A DNA stretch of 27,995 nucleotides from Selenomonas sp. (GTDB lineage Bacteria > Bacillota_C > Negativicutes > Selenomonadales > Selenomonadaceae): assembly GCF_024693525.1 (NCBI RefSeq), contig NZ_JAILKR010000093.1, positions 1 through 27,995 of the forward strand. Direction: 5' to 3'. The position numbers and the translations under genes are program-made. Below are positions 22,876-27,995 of the stretch, piece by piece. The notes beneath the pieces are model-generated. The model searched no databases. It was given only the letters and a program-made list of their open reading frames with translations, and was not told the origin of the DNA. Numbering within the stretch: position 1 is the first letter of the stretch; every line of letters starts with the position of its first letter.

Positions 22876-23193
22876 ATGGCAGAAGAATATTTGGTGCAAG
22901 GGGCGCTGCTTCGATGTGATAAAGGCGAACACGATTCGAGACTGGAAATGGAAAAAAGTCATGGCGTATATATCGGGAACAAAGCTGTGGCGAATAAAAA
23001 TGACTACGTTGGCATCACCAATATAAAATCATTCGGTTCGTGCAGCTTGGGGGGACTTTGCATTCCCAATACTTATCCATGGGAAGAATGTCACGAAAAA
23101 ACCATGATAACGGATGCTGAGGCATTGACGACTGCTTCGATTATCCAGTGCAAAAAGGGCGGTCATATAACAGTCAAGGACTCTGGGCAATGA
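22876..23193 (+). CDS. DUF4280-family PAAR-like spike-tip protein
   Basis: A 105-residue protein recognised by the DUF4280 pattern: VQGALLRCDKGEHDSRL at the start, VYIGNKAVANKNDY, the NIKSFGSCS...CIPNTYPW block, and EALTTASIIQCKKGGHITV at the end. Its cysteines and the GGHI ending are as in PAAR-like proteins that cap VgrG spikes in contractile injection systems and often adapt effectors. GGAGG lies six bases before the ATG, and its stop overlaps the next start by four bases (ATGA). This is one of the best single markers that the operon encodes an injection machine. Confidence 0.82.
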   Translation: MAEEYLVQGALLRCDKGEHDSRLEMEKSHGVYIGNKAVANKNDYVGITNIKSFGSCSLGGLCIPNTYPWEECHEKTMITDAEALTTASIIQCKKGGHITVKDSGQ

Positions 23194-23753
23194 AATACTA
23201 TCTATTACAGAAAGCGCGTAATTACACGCATCTGCCAGCAATCAGATTCTCGTTTTCACATCTAAAACCTTGGCAGATCGATGAGCGAAAGGGAAAGCGA
23301 ATAGCAACTTGGGGACGTTTACTGGCAGATTCCTTACCGGATGTACGTTGGAGTGATATTTTAATCGATCCATATTTTCTAGTATCCGAGCGTGTGAAAA
23401 AAATCCTACTGGCGGCTGAACCGGGAATGGAGTTTCGACGGGTTAGCATTATAACGCGAGGCGTAAAGCAAAAGCCTAAGTTATATTATCTGCCATTGTT
23501 GACGGAAATCGAGTGTTTACATGCTTCGAGTAAAAGAAATCCACGCAATGGAGCGTTAGAGCATCCAGTTCTTTGCTCGGATAAAGTGGGCATAAAAAGG
23601 ATTTTCTTGATGAAAAATGAGGAGGAGCGTCATATTGTGGTAAGACTTGATTTATTGGAAATTCTCCTCAGATTGCACCCAGTAGGCTTAACTCTTTGCG
23701 AAACACAGACTTATATTCCAAAAGCAACAGAGGAGAACGCTAAGGGAAAATGA
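23190..23753 (+). CDS. Unknown protein A between PAAR-like and VgrG genes
   Basis: A 187-residue protein starting at ATG 23190 by ATGA overlap with the tip gene; the longer frame from 23148 lies wholly within that gene. No signal peptide or membrane segment. It is basic. The stretch DPYFLVSERVKKILLAAEPG and later IVVRLDLLEILLR recall DUF1629/Imm11-type immunity proteins (FLVSERVKxLLE-like phrase), but only weakly. By position it might be a cargo adaptor or an immunity-fold protein reused as a chaperone. Function not assigned. G+C is lower than in the tube genes. Confidence 0.65.
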   Translation: MKYYLLQKARNYTHLPAIRFSFSHLKPWQIDERKGKRIATWGRLLADSLPDVRWSDILIDPYFLVSERVKKILLAAEPGMEFRRVSIITRGVKQKPKLYYLPLLTEIECLHASSKRNPRNGALEHPVLCSDKVGIKRIFLMKNEEERHIVVRLDLLEILLRLHPVGLTLCETQTYIPKATEENAKGK

Positions 23754-24337
23754 ATCAGTTAAAACATTATTTGAGCGAAAAGAATCCCCGCTTTTTTCGC
23801 CAGCGGTTTCAAGCAAGTATCGCACAGATCGAAGTTACCGTTGAAATATTGGCATCCCTGCAAAAGATGGGGGGAATGCTGGCAGAACAAGGTTGTCGGT
23901 TGCAGAAGTCGGGCAAAGGGCCTATCAAGCAGATAGCTATTTCGCCGCTTCGTTCCAGCCTATGGCTGGGGAAACCTGCTCTGCGGCTGGATTTACTGGA
24001 TGAAGATGGTTGGCTGGATACCAGAGAATGTGCCATTAATTGGCCGGTTGATTTTGCCTTTCAGACGATGGCGGCCGATGCAGCCTATTTTCGGCAGGCT
24101 TTACGCAACAAACCGTTCCGTTGGCTCGAAGATGATTTGACCGACTGTATGGTGGAATATCGTGAACAGGTTTTTCCTTGGCTAAGAATGGTTTTGCGAA
24201 AAAATTTAAAGGTATTGTTTCAAGACACAGCCTGGCAAGAGTTGGTATGGGAAGAAATTGCATTTGTTACATTTGGTGAATTTATGGGACGACAGGCTGT
24301 TTTGAGCCTGCTCCGGGAAGGAGAGCTTATTGGCTGA
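23750..24337 (+). CDS. Unknown protein B between PAAR-like and VgrG genes
   Basis: A 195-residue protein that I do not recognise. It starts by ATGA overlap with the preceding gene. The first 45 residues are basic and helical (NPRFFRQRFQASIAQIEVTVEILASL); a central beta-type block reads IAISPLRSSLWLGKPALRLDLLDEDGWLD, and the rest is helical and rich in Trp, Phe and Arg. No signal peptide or membrane segment. Tight overlaps on both sides place it in the same translation chain as the tip and spike genes, so it may be an adaptor for loading onto the spike or a baseplate part. Confidence 0.6.
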   Translation: MNQLKHYLSEKNPRFFRQRFQASIAQIEVTVEILASLQKMGGMLAEQGCRLQKSGKGPIKQIAISPLRSSLWLGKPALRLDLLDEDGWLDTRECAINWPVDFAFQTMAADAAYFRQALRNKPFRWLEDDLTDCMVEYREQVFPWLRMVLRKNLKVLFQDTAWQELVWEEIAFVTFGEFMGRQAVLSLLREGELIG

Positions 24338-24941
24338 AGAAAATGATTGGCAACAAGAGTTGAACGTATTATCCTTGCGGCAACAGAAGGAAGAGGTAGA
24401 GGCAAGTTCCTTGGAAGAAGGCGTTTATGTGAATCATAAACGATTACCGTTTTCGCGCATATCCCTTTGGGAAGGGCGAGCAAGCCTTTGCCTGCCGGGA
24501 AACTATTCCATTATGACAGAATCCATACTTCGTTTGAAATATCCATCGGAGTACCGTCCGCAGATAATTTATACCATGGAAGATAAAAAGACGGATTTTA
24601 CCTTTAATTGGTTCTCAAGAGAAATAAAGGGAAGTGAGTCGAAGTTGGCGGCACGTCAGTTTAAAGAGATCTTGCGACGCACCAATCCAGCCGTGCTTTT
24701 CTATGATATGCAGGAAGAACTGGTTCCCCTTGCACAGAATAGACAGGCGGCATTGACCTGGTTTGATTATAAAAGTTATGCGATTGACGGGCAGGTATAT
24801 AACATCATGTATGTTATGCCGCTGGCCAAGGGTATGCTCCAGGGAACGATGAATTGTGATTTTGCACAGCGGGATGATTGGAAGCGGGCGACCCTGCTCG
24901 TTATGCAGAGTATTCGGGAAGGGGATGAAAAAAGCGATTGA
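24330..24941 (+). CDS. Possible DcrB/DUF1795-like effector chaperone
   Basis: A 203-residue protein starting at TTG 24330, six bases after AAGGAG. After a charged amino end, residues about 40-200 have the alternation of the DcrB/DUF1795 fold: SLCLPGNYSIM, LRLKYPSEYRPQIIYTMEDKKTDFTFNWF, a helix FKEILRRTNPAVLFYD, then ALTWFDYKSYAIDGQVYNIMYVMPL and a final WKRATLLVMQSI. EagT6/EagR T6SS chaperones belong to DUF1795 and are encoded next to VgrG or effectors, as here. The resemblance is by pattern only. Its 3' end overlaps the first VgrG gene by 17 bases. Confidence 0.6.
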   Translation: MAEENDWQQELNVLSLRQQKEEVEASSLEEGVYVNHKRLPFSRISLWEGRASLCLPGNYSIMTESILRLKYPSEYRPQIIYTMEDKKTDFTFNWFSREIKGSESKLAARQFKEILRRTNPAVLFYDMQEELVPLAQNRQAALTWFDYKSYAIDGQVYNIMYVMPLAKGMLQGTMNCDFAQRDDWKRATLLVMQSIREGDEKSD

Positions 24942-26337
24942 GCAAAAGATTGTCATCGAGCCGTTTGGGTATTGTCAGTTGCTAAAGCTGACGATGCACA
25001 AACAAGTAAACGAACATAGTCAGGCGGAATTTTGTCTGCTAATTGATGAAGAGAAGGAAGATGAATATTGGCGGCTGGTTGCTGATGATTTGCTGGTAGA
25101 AATCAAACAAATAGTGCATTCGACCGAAACGGTGCTGATGAAAGGGATTTTACAAGAACTGCAAATCCAAGCGGAAAATGGAGTAAAGGAATTACATGGT
25201 GTAATCTACTCCACTAGCTGTCTGATGGATCTAGTACCGCATTTGCGGACATTTCAAGATTCCTCACTGACCTATAAGGAAATTATCGACACGCTTATGT
25301 CCGGTTATGCTGACCGTCATGGAGTTTGTCTGATGCGAACAGAAGACAGAGCCATGCAAAACTTTATCCTGCAATATCGCGAGACGGATTGGACGTTTGC
25401 GAAGCGCATGGCAAGTTGCCTGGGAACATGTCTTTTTCCCTATGATGTAGCAGATGGGATTCAGATATCTTGTGGATTATCAACCGGCGAGGTTAATAAA
25501 GCAAAAGCGATTGCAACAAAATATTACACGGTTCGCAAAGCATTGTCCGAATATCGCTTTAAAAAGGGGCATCAGGTAAATGTGTATGAACCGGATATTG
25601 AAGAGTATCAGGTAATAGCACAGGAAATCCTGAATCTCGGCGATTGTTTACAAGTAAATGGCCAGCAGCTATATGTCTATGCGATACATGCGGAACTGCG
25701 TGGAAGTGAGTTGTCATATCGATATAGTTTGCGTCACCCCAAAGGTTTTATGCAGGCTAGAAAATATAATCCGGACTGTGCAGGGGTATCGCTTAAAGCG
25801 TCGATTCTAGTGCCGGCTAAGGATGTTGTGCAGGTAGCTGTGGAAGGGGATGAAAATCCTGACGCAAAGCCGCGTTGGTTTCCCTATTCTACGGTGTATT
25901 CCAGTCCGGATGGTACAGGCTGGTATTGTATGCCAGAACCTGGTGATGCCGTAAGGCTTTATCTGCCTAGTGCAGATGAAAAAGAAGCCTATGTCATCAG
26001 CTCAGTTCATTTACAAACAAGCAATCACGAAGAACGGCAGAATCCGGATAACAAATCCCTGATGAACAAATATGGCAAGGAAGTGCTTATGACGCCAGAT
26101 TCTTTGACATTCACGAATAATCAGGGGATGTCCGTATCCATTCGTGACGGAGAGGGGATATCGATTGTCAGCAATGCGAAAATCGATATCGTCGCCCAGG
26201 ATAACCTTACGCTTTCCAGTGAAACTGGTGAGATTTGTGTAGATGCTCCTGAGGAAATAAAGATTACCCAGAACGGAACCGCGATAAATCTGAAGGATGA
26301 TATCAAAATCACGGGGGCGGAAGTCCATGTTCAGTGA
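24925..26337 (+). CDS. VgrG-like spike protein 1
   Basis: A 470-residue spike protein starting at ATG 24925 with GGGAAGGGG upstream; a longer in-frame ATG at 24856 lies within the preceding gene. Order: gp27-like part (1 to about 290) with TYKEIIDTLMSGYADRHGVCLM and QYRETDWTFAKRMASCLGTCLFPY; an OB-fold, gp5-like part with GDENPDAKPRWFPYSTVYSSP and the turn MPEPGDAVRLYLPSADEKEAYVISS; then a repetitive beta C-terminus (GMSVSIRDGEGISIVSNAKI... to VHVQ) fitting a needle. It has no C-terminal toxin domain. Overlaps the next VgrG gene by 11 bases. Relatives are annotated as VgrG or phage late-control D proteins. Confidence 0.78.
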   Translation: MKKAIEQKIVIEPFGYCQLLKLTMHKQVNEHSQAEFCLLIDEEKEDEYWRLVADDLLVEIKQIVHSTETVLMKGILQELQIQAENGVKELHGVIYSTSCLMDLVPHLRTFQDSSLTYKEIIDTLMSGYADRHGVCLMRTEDRAMQNFILQYRETDWTFAKRMASCLGTCLFPYDVADGIQISCGLSTGEVNKAKAIATKYYTVRKALSEYRFKKGHQVNVYEPDIEEYQVIAQEILNLGDCLQVNGQQLYVYAIHAELRGSELSYRYSLRHPKGFMQARKYNPDCAGVSLKASILVPAKDVVQVAVEGDENPDAKPRWFPYSTVYSSPDGTGWYCMPEPGDAVRLYLPSADEKEAYVISSVHLQTSNHEERQNPDNKSLMNKYGKEVLMTPDSLTFTNNQGMSVSIRDGEGISIVSNAKIDIVAQDNLTLSSETGEICVDAPEEIKITQNGTAINLKDDIKITGAEVHVQ

Positions 26338-27995
26338 TAGCAGTGAGTGTCAGGTCGATATACGCTTCTTGCAACTAGAAAATAATGCTTTGGCAGGTGT
26401 GTCGTTGGAGGCATTTTCCATGACGCAGGCAGCCAATCAACATGCCAAGGCAGACTTTACCGTTCGCATGGAGGCGGACAGATGGACAAGCAGCCTGGCG
26501 CAGGAACTCTATAATAGCGAGCAAGGTATATGTACGCAGGATGGAACCGTTATTTTCCGAGGGATTTTGGAAAATCTGGAGGTAACTTCTCAGCATGACT
26601 ATGTAATATGCCAAGGAACGATTGTGAGTGGCAGTATCCTGATGGATACAACGCCACGATGCCGATCGTTTCAAAATCCAGATATGACTTGGGGCCAGAT
26701 ATTAGAAACGGTTATACAGGCGTATCCTCATGGTTTCCTGTTGAAGAGTTGCAGGAATATTGACAAGTCAATTGGCAGGCCGATAATCCAGTATCAGGAA
26801 ACGGATTGGGAATTTTTGAATCGCATAGCCAGCCGATGCAACGCTTGTATTTATCCTGATACCAGCCAGCCTTGGGCACGATGCTCGCTAGGACTTCCCG
26901 CGTCGAGAAAAGATGGTTTTGACATTACACCGACAGGGTACACAAGGACGATGTCACGACGTTTCTACGAAGAAGGCGGAAAAGCTGCCGGACGGTTCAA
27001 AGCTGATTTTGAAACGATCACAATAAAATCGTCAAAAAACTATGAAGTTGGCACAGCAGTTCGTTACCAGCGCCAGGAATATCGGATTGTCGAAAAAGAG
27101 ATAACAATGCAACATGAGGAGGTGGTATTTACTTATCTGCTGGCGCATGAAGCGTATTTGGTGCGGCGGCCACAATACAATGAAAAAGTCAGCGGCATCA
27201 GCCTGATCGGTACAGTATTGGCAACTGCTGGTGAAACCGTAAAACTTCATCTGGATATCGATAGGGAGCAGGACAAAGCAACCGCTTATCCCTATTCCTG
27301 GGTGCCCACCAGCAACAATCTTATGTATCTGATGCCTCAAGTCGGAACCAAGGCCATCCTATACATTCCCAATCACGATGAGCAAAATGCCGAAGCGATT
27401 GGCTGTGTGCGAACGAATGGTGGTATCGATAGCACCTGTCAGCCGATGGCAGACTATCAAAACCGGTCGCTTACCACCGAGCATGGGAAAAAGCTGTATC
27501 TCAATCCCGGCGATATGGGAGCCAGCGGTGCAGGCGGAGCTCTAAACTTAACGGATGGCGATAAACTATCATTTCAGAGCACAAGCAAAGTAACCATAAA
27601 AGCACAAGATGCTATCCATATCCGTGCGAAAAAAGTTGACATGTCAGCACTGACACAAATCCGGTTGATGGTGGCGGGCAGTGAGATAAATCTCAACAAC
27701 CTCCATGACCATGGAGCGGATGGGAAAGTGTGGTATATCGGCACGACCTCGCAGGTCTTAGAGCCAATAACGCAGCCAAGGAAAACCAATACGCCTAGAG
27801 GTCCGGATTTTAGTGATCTGGCTAATAATATACTAGGGACTGTAAAACAGTTTGTACAAGGATTTGCCGATGCTACGTTGGACAATTTGTCCATGGGCGT
27901 ACTATCACCCGAACCAGCGCAATGGACGACCAGCTACAAAGCCGGAAGGTTGGCAGGCGATGTAGTCGGCATGGCCGAGGGCATCCTCGGCATGG
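26327..27995 (+). CDS. VgrG-like spike protein 2 with C-terminal toxin-type extension (cut by window)
   Basis: Open from ATG 26327 to the end of the window (at least 556 residues, no stop). The core parallels the first VgrG: YQETDWEFLNRIASRCNACIYPD, an OB-type region with YPYSWVPTSNNLMYLMPQVGTKAILYIPNHDEQNAEAIGCV, then TTEHGKKLYLNPGD and a beta-rich needle ending near NLHDHGADGKVWYIGT (to about 475). From about residue 484 it continues into a different type of sequence: Pro-rich linker, LGTVKQFVQGFADATLDNLSM and YKAGRLAGDVVGMAEGILGM. That pattern is the helical, Gly/Ala-rich pre-toxin region of polymorphic toxins. It is therefore probably an evolved VgrG carrying an effector beyond the window. 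No ribosome site except within the upstream gene, suggesting coupled translation. Confidence 0.75.
   Translation, partial: MFSDSSECQVDIRFLQLENNALAGVSLEAFSMTQAANQHAKADFTVRMEADRWTSSLAQELYNSEQGICTQDGTVIFRGILENLEVTSQHDYVICQGTIVSGSILMDTTPRCRSFQNPDMTWGQILETVIQAYPHGFLLKSCRNIDKSIGRPIIQYQETDWEFLNRIASRCNACIYPDTSQPWARCSLGLPASRKDGFDITPTGYTRTMSRRFYEEGGKAAGRFKADFETITIKSSKNYEVGTAVRYQRQEYRIVEKEITMQHEEVVFTYLLAHEAYLVRRPQYNEKVSGISLIGTVLATAGETVKLHLDIDREQDKATAYPYSWVPTSNNLMYLMPQVGTKAILYIPNHDEQNAEAIGCVRTNGGIDSTCQPMADYQNRSLTTEHGKKLYLNPGDMGASGAGGALNLTDGDKLSFQSTSKVTIKAQDAIHIRAKKVDMSALTQIRLMVAGSEINLNNLHDHGADGKVWYIGTTSQVLEPITQPRKTNTPRGPDFSDLANNILGTVKQFVQGFADATLDNLSMGVLSPEPAQWTTSYKAGRLAGDVVGMAEGILGM

Noticed and set aside
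16904..27995. The operon as part of an ordinary prophage
   Set aside because: No capsid, portal, terminase, tape measure, integrase or lysis gene is visible. DUF4280, FHA, vWA and J-domain genes are not tail-module genes. It stays possible that phage genes lie beyond the window.
1..27995. tRNA or rRNA genes, CRISPR arrays, transposases
   Set aside because: I searched for repeat-spacer patterns, cloverleaf-like stretches in the intergenic gaps and transposase motifs and found none that could be supported.

Overview
The window looks like a chromosome segment from a diderm Firmicute of the Negativicutes, probably the Selenomonas/Megamonas/Mitsuokella group. The basis is mixed: strong Gram-positive-style AGGAGG ribosome sites with GTG and TTG starts; an archaeal-type phosphatidylserine decarboxylase next to PssA, as expected in an outer-membrane, PE-containing Firmicute; periplasm-spanning HlyD-type proteins; and coding DNA of moderate G+C. 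I infer this taxon from gene content, not from a marker alignment.

Left part (1-16.5 kb) is mostly chromosomal housekeeping and envelope metabolism, nearly all on the + strand. In order: the 3' part of aspS; a soluble hybrid histidine kinase; a MarR regulator and a HlyD/ABC-2 permease efflux pair that share a 16-bp operator; a WecG/TagA glycosyltransferase; a psd-pssA-GT2 operon (phosphatidylethanolamine synthesis and a membrane glycosyltransferase); queD-queE (7-deazaguanine synthesis); a convergent ketopantoate reductase-like gene on the - strand; an LtaS-like phosphoglycerol transferase; methylglyoxal synthase; an unannotated 28-residue membrane protein with its own promoter, ribosome site and terminator; and an acyl-CoA synthetase whose promoter sits inside a perfect 23-bp inverted repeat resembling FapR boxes. 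Most of these units end in clear intrinsic terminators.

Right part (16.6-28 kb) is different. After a 20-bp-stem terminator and about 320 bp of very A+T-rich non-coding DNA, a single + strand operon begins and runs off the window. It encodes a vWA-domain lipoprotein with an internal membrane segment, an oversized (730-residue) contractile-sheath-like protein, two paralogous Hcp-like tube proteins, a terminator, a J-domain protein, a membrane-anchored FHA protein, a DUF4280/PAAR-like spike tip, three small proteins of unknown or chaperone-like nature, and two tandem divergent VgrG-like spikes. The second VgrG continues into a C-terminal extension with the look of a polymorphic-toxin pre-toxin segment and is cut by the window edge.

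Together these parts describe a contractile injection apparatus (sheath, tube, spike, tip, cargo) related to type VI secretion but with an unusual gene set. No TssB, TssK/E/F/G, ClpV or TssJLM is visible here, while vWA, J-domain and FHA proteins are built in. This operon is the strongest candidate for an under-described system. The role of each unknown gene, and the completeness of the machine, cannot be settled without the sequence to the right.
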